A stretch of 64,000 bases of DNA from positions 2,532,501 to 2,596,500 of the forward strand of contig NZ_CP088296.1 of NCBI RefSeq assembly GCF_024666595.1, in the 5' to 3' direction. The notes beneath the pieces were generated by a model. That model saw only the letters and a program-made list of their open reading frames with translations. It searched no databases and was not told where the DNA came from. Position 1 is the stretch's first letter. Every line of letters begins with the position of its first letter. Both the position numbers and the translations under genes were made by a program. This document shows positions 50,064-59,392 of the stretch, one piece after another. This DNA is from Sphingomonas sp. J315 (GTDB lineage: Bacteria; Pseudomonadota; Alphaproteobacteria; Sphingomonadales; Sphingomonadaceae).

Positions 50064-51405
50064 CTAGGGAGCGTCCTCGTTTCCGCCAAGCGGCGCTTCA
50101 CTGCGCACGCCCGCGACGCTGCCGATGCGGTCGCCCTTGCTGCTGCGGAAGTGAAGCACTTGCTGCGGGAAGGGGATTTCGATGCCGTGTTCCTGAAACT
50201 TGACCCATAGCCGGTTGAGCACGTCCGACTTCACATTGCCGACGCCGCCCTCGGGATCGCTGATCCAGGCGAGGATCTCATGCTCCAGCGCATAGTCGCC
50301 GAACGAGGTGAGCCAGACATTGGGGCGGGGGGGTGTCGAGCACGCGCGGGCTTTCCAGGGCGGCATCGAGCATCAGCTTCTGCGCCAGCTTGACGTCGGA
50401 CTCATAGGCGATGCCGACCGGAATGCGGACACGGACATTGCGGTCGGAGAAGGACCAGTTCTCCACCTCCTGCGTCATCAGATTCTCGTTCGGAATCAGA
50501 TGTTCCTTGCCGTCGCGGGTGATGACGCTCACCGCGCGCACGCCGATCTTGTTGACCCAGCCGAAACTGTCGCCGACCACGATGACATCGCCCGGCTTGA
50601 TCGACCGGTCCATCAGCAGGATGATCCCTGCGATCAGGTTGCCGACGGTCTTCTGCAGGCCGAAGCCGACCGCGAGGCCCATCGCGCCGGAGAAGACCGC
50701 GAAGCTGGTCAGGTCGATCCCGAGCAGGTCTATGCCCAGCAGGAAGACAACGACGATCACCGCAATGCTGGCCAGCTTCTGCACCAGCAGTTTCTGGGTC
50801 GCGTCGAAGCCCCGCGCCTGGCCGATCGAATGCGCGATGACGCGGTTGGCGAGGCGCGCGGCGGCGTAGAGCGCGATGGCGGTAATCAGGATCGTCACCA
50901 CCGCGAGCAGCGAGATTCGCCGCGTCCCGACATCCATGCCGATCCGGTCGAGCGTGTCGGTGATGACGTTGAACCCGCCGATCGCATGGCTCAGGATCGC
51001 GGCGAACATGGTCGTTGCGACCGCCCAAGCGCTCCATCGCGGCATGTGCAGCCCACGCATGAATACCAGCACCGTCATCGCGCTGGCCGATGCGAGGGCG
51101 AAGCCCAGCCCTGCCTCCGCCAGACGTGTCCAGGTCCAGGAATTGAGCACGATGGCGAGCAATAATGCCGCGCTGCCGTGACGGACCAGCGCATTCATCC
51201 GGTGCGCCAGCCCCTCGACATGATTGCCCACGCGCGCCTGCCATAATGTCGCAATAGGTGGACCCAGCCGGCGTCCGGCCAGCCAGCCGGCGGTGAGCAC
51301 GGCAATGGCGATGCCGCCAGCGATCGCGGCTTCGATCAGCTCTGCTGTGCTCGGCGCACCGAATCCGCTGTCGGCGAGCCAGCGGGCAAGCGCGGGCGGA
51401 ATCAC
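50064..51405 (-). CDS. mechanosensitive ion channel, MscS family (frameshifted at 50328-50334)
   Basis: About 446 residues. Several N-terminal helices are followed by the MscS pore helix and beta domain: FSGAMGLAVGFGLQKTVGNLIAGI, LLMDRSIKPGDVIVVGD and IPNENLMTQEVENWS. A run of seven C breaks the C-terminal domain; six restores RVLDTPRPNVWLTSFGDYALEHEIL. The GTG start at 51405 overlaps the metC stop (GTGA). Opens under membrane tension to release solutes on osmotic downshift. Confidence 0.9.
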
Positions 51406-52592
51406 GTCGTCGCCCGGAACCGGTCGAGCCCGGCGGCAAGGTCGGCGATCAAGTCGGCGGAATCCTCCAGTCCGATCTGCAATCGCACCGCCAGCCCCGC
51501 TGCCTCCCACTTTGTCGCGCTGCGGTGGCGCTGCGGGTCGATCGGGATGGCCAGGCTCTCGAATCCGCCCCAGCTATAGCCGATGCCGAACAGCTCCAAC
51601 CCGTCGATCAGCGCGGCGCGCGACGCCTCGGTCCCGCCCTTGAGAACGAAGCTGAACAGTCCCGCCGACCCCTTGAAGTCGCGGACGAACCGGTCGTGGC
51701 CGGGGCAGGAGGGGAGGGCTGGGTGCAGCACCTGCGCCACCTCGGGCCGCGTCTCCAGCCAGCGCGCGATCTCCAGCGCCACTGCGCCATGATGCTTGAG
51801 CCGCACCGCCATGGTGCGCAGGCCGCGCGAGCCCAGCCAGGCATCGTCGGGGCTCGCGGTCTGGCCCAGCGCGAAGCTGGTGTCGCGCAGCTTTGCCCAG
51901 TGCGACGGCGCGGCGGTGACGCTGCCCAGCATCACGTCGCTATGGCCGACGACATACTTGGTGCAGGCGAGGATCGACAGGTCGACGCCCAGCGCCATCA
52001 CCGGGAACAGCAAGGGTGTCGCCCAGGTATTGTCGATGATCGTCGTCACGTCGTGCGCCTTGGCGGCAGCGACGATGGCGGGGACGTCCTGTACCTCAAA
52101 GGTCAGGCTGCCCGGGCTTTCCATGAAGATCGCGCGGGTGTTGTCGCCGATGAGGTCGGCGATGCCGCCGCCGATCATCGGGTCGTAATAGCGTGTGGTC
52201 ACGCCGAACCGCGTCAGGAAGCCGGTCGCGAAGCTGCGCGTCGGGTCATAGACGCTGTCCGCCAGCAGCAGCTCGTCGCCGGGCGACAGCACGCTGAGCA
52301 GCGCGGCGGAGACGGCGGCGACACCGGAAGGGTAGAGGAACGTGGCCTCCGCCCCCGGCTCCAGTTCCGTCAGCGCTTCGGCGAGGCTCCACTGCGTCGG
52401 GGTGCCGCGGCGGCCGTAGAACAGCCGGTGGTGGGTGTCGCGCCCCGCCGCCGCGCGCAGCTGCGCGACATTGTCGTAGAGGATGGTCGACGCGCGCCAC
52501 ACCGGGGGGTTGACGATGCCCTGGGTCCATTCGGGCCGCCGTCCCGCGCCGACGACCTTCGTCCCGTCGCCCTTGCCCTCGCCATTGTTCAT
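51402..52592 (-). CDS. metC: cystathionine beta-lyase
   Basis: PLP enzyme that cleaves cystathionine to homocysteine, pyruvate and ammonia. From ATG 52592 it has 396 residues. The Schiff-base lysine is K212 (LACTKYVVGHSDVMLG), YPSGVAA binds the cofactor phosphate, and IDNTWATPL carries the Asp that pairs with the PLP ring nitrogen. Start and stop overlap both neighbours (sseA stop ATGA upstream, MscS GTGA downstream), giving an sseA-metC-mscS transcription unit with two sulfur-metabolism enzymes. Confidence 0.93.
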   Translation of the reverse strand: MNNGEGKGDGTKVVGAGRRPEWTQGIVNPPVWRASTILYDNVAQLRAAAGRDTHHRLFYGRRGTPTQWSLAEALTELEPGAEATFLYPSGVAAVSAALLSVLSPGDELLLADSVYDPTRSFATGFLTRFGVTTRYYDPMIGGGIADLIGDNTRAIFMESPGSLTFEVQDVPAIVAAAKAHDVTTIIDNTWATPLLFPVMALGVDLSILACTKYVVGHSDVMLGSVTAAPSHWAKLRDTSFALGQTASPDDAWLGSRGLRTMAVRLKHHGAVALEIARWLETRPEVAQVLHPALPSCPGHDRFVRDFKGSAGLFSFVLKGGTEASRAALIDGLELFGIGYSWGGFESLAIPIDPQRHRSATKWEAAGLAVRLQIGLEDSADLIADLAAGLDRFRATT

Positions 52593-53425
52593 GCCGCGCC
52601 CGTCGCCTTGGGCGTGTCGGGATGCGCACCCCATTCGACCCAGCTGCCGTCATAGAGCGCGGCGGGATGGCCGAGCAAATGGAGCGCGAACACGATCACC
52701 GCCGCGCTGATCCCCGATCCGCAGGTGGCGATCACCGGTCGCTCGACCTCGACCCCCTCATCCTCGAACGCCAACCTCAGGCTGGTCGGGTGCTTCCACG
52801 TCCCGTCGGGGTTGAAGAAGGATGAATAGGGGATGTTGGCGCTGCCCGGAATATGGCCGCTGGCCAAGCCGGGCCGGGTTTCCTTCTCTTCGCCGGTGAA
52901 GCGGGCGGCAGAGCGGGCATCGACCAGTTGCTCGGCATGGCTGACGATATTGGCCAGCACCTGATCGCGCGTGCGGACCCGCGCCGGATCGGGGGTGACC
53001 GCAAGTGTTGCCGGGGCCGGGTTGGCGGCGCCGGTCTCGACCGGACGCTCTTCCTTCACCCAGCGGGCAAAGCCGCCGTCGAGCAAAGCCGCCTCGATCC
53101 CGAACGCACGCAGCATCCACCAGGCGCGCGTCGCGGTATGGTGGGGGGCATTGTCGTACAGCACGATCCGGTCGCCCGTTCCGACGCCCAGTGCGCCCAG
53201 CTGCGTTGCGAACTGTCCGGCGTTTGGGAGCATCGTCGGGAGGGGGCTGGTGCTGTCCGCAATCGCGTTGATGTCGAAGAACGCCGCGCCGGGGATATGC
53301 CCCGTCTCAAACTCCGCGCGCGCGTTGCGTCCCGCATCGGGCAGGAACCATGTCGCGTCGAGGATCCTGAGGTCGGCCGCGCCGAGCGCGTCCTCCAGCC
53401 ATTGCGGGGTTACCAGCGCGTCCAT
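52589..53425 (-). CDS. sseA: 3-mercaptopyruvate sulfurtransferase
   Basis: 278 residues with two rhodanese domains. The N-terminal one is inactive (Asp-91 region LYDNAPHH), and the C-terminal catalytic loop C235-G-S-G-I-S is of the MST type rather than the thiosulfate type. It moves sulfur from 3-mercaptopyruvate to thiol acceptors. First gene of a unit with metC. Divergent from queF with about 60 bases between them. Confidence 0.93.
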   Translation of the reverse strand: MDALVTPQWLEDALGAADLRILDATWFLPDAGRNARAEFETGHIPGAAFFDINAIADSTSPLPTMLPNAGQFATQLGALGVGTGDRIVLYDNAPHHTATRAWWMLRAFGIEAALLDGGFARWVKEERPVETGAANPAPATLAVTPDPARVRTRDQVLANIVSHAEQLVDARSAARFTGEEKETRPGLASGHIPGSANIPYSSFFNPDGTWKHPTSLRLAFEDEGVEVERPVIATCGSGISAAVIVFALHLLGHPAALYDGSWVEWGAHPDTPKATGAA

Positions 53426-53487
53426 CGTTTCACCCTAATCCGCGCAGGGTGCCGCGTCGAGTTTCCGAATCGCGCACGAACGCCTAA

Positions 53488-53943
53488 ATGGCCGACATGA
53501 CTCCAAAGCATCTCGGCCAAACCAGCGCGCTTCCCGCTTCCCCCAAAGAGGCGGTGCTCGATTACGTCCCCAATCCGCGACCCGGCACCGATTATCTGAT
53601 CCGCTTCGCCGCGCCCGAATTCACCTCGCTCTGCCCGATCACCGCCGCGCCTGATTTCGCGCATTTGGTGATCGATTATGTGCCGGGCGAGACGATCGTC
53701 GAATCCAAGTCGCTCAAGCTGTTCCTCGGCAGCTTCCGAAATCATGGCGCGTTCCATGAGGATTGCACCGTCGGCATCGGCCAGCGATTGTTCGACGAGA
53801 TGCAGCCCAAATGGCTGCGCATCGGCGGATACTGGTATCCGCGCGGGGGCATTCCGATCGATGTCTTCTGGCAATCGGGGGAGCCGCCCAAGGGCGTGTG
53901 GATCCCGGCACAGGACGTCCCGGGCTACCGCGCGCGCGGGTGA
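53488..53943 (+). CDS. queF: NADPH-dependent 7-cyano-7-deazaguanine reductase
   Basis: Reduces preQ0 to preQ1 in queuosine synthesis. The 151-residue unimodular form has catalytic Cys49 ([14 protein letters not shown]) and Asp56, plus the NADPH motif [20 protein letters not shown] in two halves. Length and motif spacing are normal. It appears monocistronic; other queuosine genes are not in the window. Confidence 0.95.
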   Translation: MADMTPKHLGQTSALPASPKEAVLDYVPNPRPGTDYLIRFAAPEFTSLCPITAAPDFAHLVIDYVPGETIVESKSLKLFLGSFRNHGAFHEDCTVGIGQRLFDEMQPKWLRIGGYWYPRGGIPIDVFWQSGEPPKGVWIPAQDVPGYRARG

Positions 53944-53975
53944 TTTCGACCGATTCAACGATGTTGCATCGCAGC

Positions 53976-53989
53976 ATGGTTGCAACCAT
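53976..53989. promoter_or_regulatory. perfect 14-bp palindrome upstream of the GT4/GH130 genes
   Basis: ATGGTTGCAACCAT is a perfect palindrome 77-90 bases before the GT4 start. A second, imperfect one (ATGTTGC...GCAGCAT) overlaps it on the left (about 53961-53977). The TTGCAA core recalls LacI-family operators. It lies in a 120-base gap with no other visible function. Confidence 0.5.
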
Positions 53990-54065
53990 AATGTCACGAT
54001 AACGTTTGGAGATTGCTTGCCCGGCATTCGGGCTAACCCATGTTGCTGTTGCGAAGGATGTCGGG

Positions 54066-56342
54066 ATGACGCGAACGTCGCCGTTGCCTGATCGGGTCGA
54101 TCATATTGCGCTGGTCGGCAATTTCCTGCCCCGCAAGTGCGGGCTCGCGACCTTCACGACGGATTGTTACCAGGCGCTGCGTACGCGCTTCCCGGATATG
54201 CGGGTCGATGTCTACGCAATGGACGACAGGCCCGGGGCCTATGCCTTCCCACCCGCCGTCACTGCGACGATCCCGCAGGACGACCGTGCCGCCTATCTCG
54301 ACGCTGCGCGCGCCATCGATGCCTCGGGCGCGCAGGCGATCTGGGTCCAGCATGAATATGGCATCTATGGCGGATCGGCGGGCGAGCATCTGATCGCGCT
54401 GCTCGACCGCACCGGCCTTCCTGTTATCGCGACGCTGCACACGGTGCTCGAAGCGCCCAATTCCGACGAGCGCCGGGTGATGGAAGCGCTGCTGCGTCGC
54501 GCCGCGCGCGTGATCGTGATGGCGGAGAAGGGGCGCGACATTCTTCGCCGCGCGCATGGCGTCGATCCGCGCAAAGTCGTGGTGATCCCCCACGGGGTGC
54601 CAGACCGCGCTTATGTCGATCCCGATTCAATGAAGAGCCGCTTCGGCTGGGACGGGCGCCAGGTCATCCTGACGTTCGGCCTGCTCGCCCCCAGCAAGGG
54701 GATCGAGACGGTGATCGAGGCGCTCCCGCAAGTCGCGGCGAAGCATCCTGACGCGCTCTATGTGATTCTCGGCGCGACCCACCCCAATCTGGTGGCGCAT
54801 GAGGGCGAGGCGTATCGCGACCGGCTCCATGCGCTGGCCGCGCAATTGGGGGTCGAACGGCACATCGCCTTCGTCAACGCCTTTGTCGACCAGGACGAAC
54901 TGCTCGATTATCTTCAGGCGGCGGACATTTACGCGACGCCCTATCCCAACCCGGCGCAGATCACGTCGGGGACGCTGTCCTATGCCGTGGCGATGGGCAA
55001 GCCGGTGGTGTCGACCCCCTATGTCCATGCCACAGAGATCCTCGCCGACAATCATGGTGTGCTGGTCCCGTTCGGCGACAGCAGCGCGTTCGCGGAAGCG
55101 ATCGGTGCACTGCTCGACGACGGCGATGCGCGCGCGGAAATGGCGCGCCGCGCCTATGCGCGCGGGCGGACGATGATCTGGCCGCGGATCGCGGAGGCAG
55201 TAGCGACCCTGATCGATGCGGTGCGAGACACGCGCCCGCCGCGCCTTGTGGTGAATCCGACGTCGCGCGCGACCGTGCTGGCGGGCGATTTCCGCGCGGT
55301 CGAGCGGATGAGCGATGCGACGGGGATGCTCCAGCATTCGATCTATGCCGTGCCCGACCGGCGTCACGGCTACTGCATCGACGACAATGCCCGCGCGCTG
55401 ATCCTGATGCATCGCATCGACCCGATCGACGCGAGCGAGCGCGACCGCTGGACCAGCATCTATGCCGCGTTCGTGCAATTTGCGTGGAACCCCGATGCAC
55501 GCCGCTTCCGCAATTTCATGCGATCCGACCGCAGCTGGTGCGAGGACGAGGGATCGGAGGATTCGAACGGTCGCACGCTGTGGGCGCTTGGCGTCACCGC
55601 TGCTGAGGCGCGCGACGTCAAATATCGCGACTGGGCGCGGGTGCTGTTCGACCAGACCGCGTCGATCGCGTTCGATTTCGGCAGCCCGCGCGCCCGCGCC
55701 TTTGCGATGCTGGGTGCCGCCGCGATGCTTGACGCGCATCCGGGGCATGCATTGTCGCGGACGCTGCTCGAACGCTTTGGCGAAGAGCTGGTCAGCCTGC
55801 TCGACGCCGCGCGCCGGCCCGAATGGGAATGGTTCGAGATCGTCCTCGCCTATGACAATGCCCGACTCCCTGAGGCGCTGATCCGTGCCGGACGCGCGCT
55901 CGACCGACCCGATTTCGTTGCGTGCGGCCTGTCGACGCTGAGCTGGATCGTCGGGCAGCAGACCTCGCCCGAGGGGCGCTTCCGCGCGGTTGGCACGGAG
56001 AGCTTCGGGCGCGCCTATGCCGATCCGATGCCATTCGACCAGCAGCCGCTGGAGGCACAGGCGACGATCGATGCCTGCGCCGCTGCGTTCGACGCGAAGG
56101 GTGAAGCGCGCTGGGTGGATGAGGCGCATCGCGCCTATCGCTGGTATCTCGGTCAGAACGACCTCGACCTGCCGCTCGCCAGCGCTGCGGATGGCGGCTG
56201 TTTCGATGGGCTGACCCCGCACGGGCTCAACCGCAACCAAGGTGCCGAATCGATCCTGGCACTCCAACTGGCGAATTGCGCCATTTCCGCCCTTTCGCGT
56301 CGCGCGCAATTCGTGGCAGACCCGGGAAAAGCCGTCGCTTAG
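54066..56342 (+). CDS. GT4 glycosyltransferase fused to an (alpha/alpha) toroid domain
   Basis: 758 residues from ATG 54066 (AAGGA seven bases upstream). The N-terminal GT-B domain (about 10-385) has ALVGNFLPRKCGLATFT, HGVPDRAY, GLLAPSKGIETVIEAL and the nucleotide-sugar region SGTLSYAVAMGKPVVSTPY, so GT4. The C-terminal half (about 400-740) is helical with repeated acidic/aromatic turns: YCIDDNARALI, WEWFEIVLAYDNARLPEALI, QPLEAQATIDA and LNRNQGAES. It looks like an (alpha/alpha)6 glycosidase-like or GH127/GH125-like toroid. Paired three bases upstream of GH130. Probable mannosyl transfer (inference from the partner). Confidence 0.82.
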   Translation: MTRTSPLPDRVDHIALVGNFLPRKCGLATFTTDCYQALRTRFPDMRVDVYAMDDRPGAYAFPPAVTATIPQDDRAAYLDAARAIDASGAQAIWVQHEYGIYGGSAGEHLIALLDRTGLPVIATLHTVLEAPNSDERRVMEALLRRAARVIVMAEKGRDILRRAHGVDPRKVVVIPHGVPDRAYVDPDSMKSRFGWDGRQVILTFGLLAPSKGIETVIEALPQVAAKHPDALYVILGATHPNLVAHEGEAYRDRLHALAAQLGVERHIAFVNAFVDQDELLDYLQAADIYATPYPNPAQITSGTLSYAVAMGKPVVSTPYVHATEILADNHGVLVPFGDSSAFAEAIGALLDDGDARAEMARRAYARGRTMIWPRIAEAVATLIDAVRDTRPPRLVVNPTSRATVLAGDFRAVERMSDATGMLQHSIYAVPDRRHGYCIDDNARALILMHRIDPIDASERDRWTSIYAAFVQFAWNPDARRFRNFMRSDRSWCEDEGSEDSNGRTLWALGVTAAEARDVKYRDWARVLFDQTASIAFDFGSPRARAFAMLGAAAMLDAHPGHALSRTLLERFGEELVSLLDAARRPEWEWFEIVLAYDNARLPEALIRAGRALDRPDFVACGLSTLSWIVGQQTSPEGRFRAVGTESFGRAYADPMPFDQQPLEAQATIDACAAAFDAKGEARWVDEAHRAYRWYLGQNDLDLPLASAADGGCFDGLTPHGLNRNQGAESILALQLANCAISALSRRAQFVADPGKAVA

Positions 56343-56344
56343 TC

Positions 56345-57659
56345 ATGGCGACCGCGCTGAAGAGTCCGGGGGGACGCATGCTCGACCTGTATCATCATCC
56401 GCTGCGGCTTCACGCCGACCCCTCGCGGGTGGTGGTGCGTCCGTTTCACATCGGCTGGCAGTCGACCAATGGCGCGCCGTCGCGGACCGAGCGGCTGGTG
56501 CGTGCGGTGCTCGACATGTCGCCGGGCGAGGCGCGCGCGCAGCTCGAGACAGTGCTCAAGGATTTCGAGGCGCGCCACTGGCAGACGCGGCGCGTGTTCA
56601 TGACCCGCTATGACGAGATCGAGGTACAGTTGGGCCTCGACGGCGCGAGCATTGGCGACGAGAAACGCCAGCTGATCGGTGCCTATTTCTGCCACGAGTA
56701 CAGCTATGCCGCCGCCGCGCTGATGAACCCGAGCGCGGTGCCACATTACGACCAGTCGGGAATGCCCAGGGGCAGCCTGCGCATCCTGATGAGCCTGCGT
56801 GCGGTGGGGGGAGGGGCATATCTCCTCGGTCGCGTTTCGCGAGGGGATTATCACCGACAAGAACGAGCTGACGCTCGCGCCCGAACCGCCCTTCGCGACC
56901 TCTGCCGACGCCCATGAGGCGGAGGAGCGCGCGCCGGAGGGGCCGGTCAAGGTCTATCGCCACCGCGATTCGACGCTGTCGGGGACGCTGCTGTTCCCGA
57001 TCACCCGCGCCCAGTCCAACGGGCTGGAAGATATGCGCCTGACGCGCTTCACCCATGACGACGGAAGCGACGAGTGGCTGGGGACCTACACCGCCTATAA
57101 CGGGTCGCAGATCCAGTCGGAGATGCTGCGCACCCGCGACTGGCGCGAGTTCGATCTGGTCCCGATGACCGGCAGCGCCGCGCGCAACAAGGGCATGGGT
57201 CTGTTCCCCCGCAAGGTCGGCGGCAAGTACATGATGATCGGGCGACAGGATGGGGAAAATATCTTCCTGATCGAATCCGATCGCCTGACCCATTGGGACG
57301 AAGGGGTGAAGCTGATCACCCCCAAATTCCCGTGGGAACTGGTTCAGATGGGCAATTGCGGCCCGCCGATCGAGCTGGACGAGGGCTGGCTGATGCTGAC
57401 CCATGGGGTCGGGGCGATGCGCAAATATTCGATCGGCGCGGCGTTGCTCGACAAGGATGATCCGTCGAAGGTCATCGGTCGCACCAGCGAGCCGATCCTG
57501 GCGGCGGCGAGCGAGGACCGCGAGGGCTATGTTCCCAATGTCGTCTATTCGTGCGGCGCGCTCCGCCATGGGGATTCTATCTTCATCCCCTATGGTGTCG
57601 CCGACAGCTCGGTTGCCTTCGCCTTCGTGTCGATCAAGTCGTTGCTGGCGGTGATGTAG
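56345..57659 (+). CDS. GH130 family glycoside phosphorylase (frameshifted at 56806-56811)
   Basis: About 438 residues of the beta-mannoside phosphorylase family. HISSVAFREGIIT, GLEDMRLTRF (the catalytic-Asp region), TAYNGSQIQSEM, RNKGMGLFPRKVGGKYMMIGRQDGENIFL in parts and GNCGPPIELDEGWLMLTHGVG are typical. A run of six G breaks the frame; five restores RAVGEGHISS. The start at 56345 follows the GT4 stop by two bases; 56378 behind GGGGGGA is an alternative. GH130 enzymes phosphorolyse beta-mannosides, and some related enzymes also synthesise. Confidence 0.87.
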
Positions 57660-57668
57660 GGGGCGGGT

Positions 57669-59330
57669 TCACCGCCCCTTGAACAAGCCGCCGAGAATCC
57701 CGCGCACGATCCCGCCGACGACGCTGGCGCCGACGCCGGATTTCTTGCCGAAGATCGCCTTTGATACCTCGCCCGCGACTGCGCGACCGGCGGCAGTCGA
57801 GGCGGACTGGGTCGCGGATTTGACTGCGCGATTCCATGGATTGTTCGCGGCCTCGCGCTCGGCCTTGCGTTTCGCCGCTTCCTCCAGCCGCGACTGACGG
57901 TCGGCTTCGCGCTGTGCAGCGAGGCGCTGGCGCTCCGCTTCCTTGGCGGCGCGTGCCTCTTCCTTGGCTTGGGCGAGCGCAGCCTTTTCGGCCGCGTCCT
58001 GCGCCTTGGCTTCGGCAGCGGCGGCGGAGGCTTCGGTCGCCTTGGCGGTCAGCAGTTCTTCGGCGGACTCGCGGTCGACCAGTGCGTCATATTTCGCGCC
58101 GACCAGATCGGTCTCGATCAGGATCTTGCGCTCCTCCGGCGTGACCGGCCCGACGCGACCGCGTGGCGGCTTGATCAGCGTTCGCTGGACCGGAGAGGGC
58201 GCGCCGTCGGCCATCAGCACCGACACCAGCGCCTCACCGACCTTGAGTTCGGTGATCGCGGTTTCGACATTGAGGTCGGGGTTGGCGCGGAAGGTTTCAG
58301 CGGCGGCCCGAATCGCCTTCTGCTCGCGCGGGGTGAAGGCGCGCAGCGCGTGCTGGACGCGGTTGCCGAGCTGGCCGGCGACGTCCTCGGGGATGTCGAT
58401 CGGGTTCTGGGTCACGAAATAGACGCCGACGCCCTTCGACCGGATCAGGCGAACGACCTGTTCGACCTTGTCGAGCAGCGCCTTTGGTGCCTCCTCGAAC
58501 AGCAGGTGCGCCTCGTCGAAGAAGAAGACGAGCTTGGGCTTGTCGGGATCGCCGACCTCGGGGAGCGATTCGAACAGCTCGGACAGCAGCCACAGCAGGA
58601 AGGTGGCGTAGAGCCGGGGCGAGGCCATCAGCTTGTCGGCGGCGAGGATGTTGACCACGCCATGGCCATTGTCGTCGGTCTTGATGAAATCCTGAATCGA
58701 CAGTGCCGGTTCGCCGAAGAAATGTTCGCCGCCCTGGCTGCGCAGCTGGAGTAATTGCCGCTGGATCGCGCCGACGCTGGTTTTGGCGACATTGCCGTAG
58801 CGCGCGCTCAGTTCATCCGCCCGCTCGCTGCATGCGGCGAGCATTGCCTGAAGGTCGTCGAGGTCGAGCAACAACAACTCGTCATCGTCCGCGACCTGAA
58901 AAGCGATGGCGAGCACGCCTTCCTGCGTGTCGTTGAGCCCGAGCAGCCGCCCGAGCAGCAGCGGCCCCATTTCGGAGACCGTGGTGCGGACGGGGTGCCC
59001 CTGCTCGCCGAACAGATCCCAGAATTGCACTGGCGCTGCGGCATATTGCCAGTCGGTATAGCCGATTTCCACGGCGCGCTTGGTGAACGGCTCGTGGGTC
59101 TTCGCGGTCGGCGATCCGGCCATCGCCATACCCGAAAGATCGCCCTTTACATCCGCGGCAAACACCGGAACGCCTGCGCGGCTGAAGCTTTCGGCGAGGC
59201 CCTGAAGCGTGACCGTCTTGCCGGTGCCGGTCGCGCCCGCGACAAGGCCATGCCGGTTGGCGCGCTTGAGGACCAGCGCCTGACGTTCGCCCCCGCCCAG
59301 ACCAATGAACAGATCGCTCTCGTCCGACAT
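57669..59330 (-). CDS. helicase HerA-like ATPase (DUF853, YjgR family)
   Basis: 553 residues. Walker A is GATGTGKT (32-39) and Walker B is [13 protein letters not shown], with an Arg-finger region [15 protein letters not shown]. The C-terminus has a long charged coiled coil (about 430-500) and a Gly/Ser-rich tail ending in [16 protein letters not shown]. Relatives belong to the FtsK-HerA superfamily, but this family has no known nuclease partner (NurA) and none is seen here. Function unknown; a DNA-motor role is assumed from homology only. Confidence 0.9.
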   Translation of the reverse strand: MSDESDLFIGLGGGERQALVLKRANRHGLVAGATGTGKTVTLQGLAESFSRAGVPVFAADVKGDLSGMAMAGSPTAKTHEPFTKRAVEIGYTDWQYAAAPVQFWDLFGEQGHPVRTTVSEMGPLLLGRLLGLNDTQEGVLAIAFQVADDDELLLLDLDDLQAMLAACSERADELSARYGNVAKTSVGAIQRQLLQLRSQGGEHFFGEPALSIQDFIKTDDNGHGVVNILAADKLMASPRLYATFLLWLLSELFESLPEVGDPDKPKLVFFFDEAHLLFEEAPKALLDKVEQVVRLIRSKGVGVYFVTQNPIDIPEDVAGQLGNRVQHALRAFTPREQKAIRAAAETFRANPDLNVETAITELKVGEALVSVLMADGAPSPVQRTLIKPPRGRVGPVTPEERKILIETDLVGAKYDALVDRESAEELLTAKATEASAAAAEAKAQDAAEKAALAQAKEEARAAKEAERQRLAAQREADRQSRLEEAAKRKAEREAANNPWNRAVKSATQSASTAAGRAVAGEVSKAIFGKKSGVGASVVGGIVRGILGGLFKGR

Positions 59331-59392
59331 GCTGCGCTCCCGATGATCAGAAGCGCAGCATTAGGGAGAATGCGTGCCGAGGCCAGCCCCTA

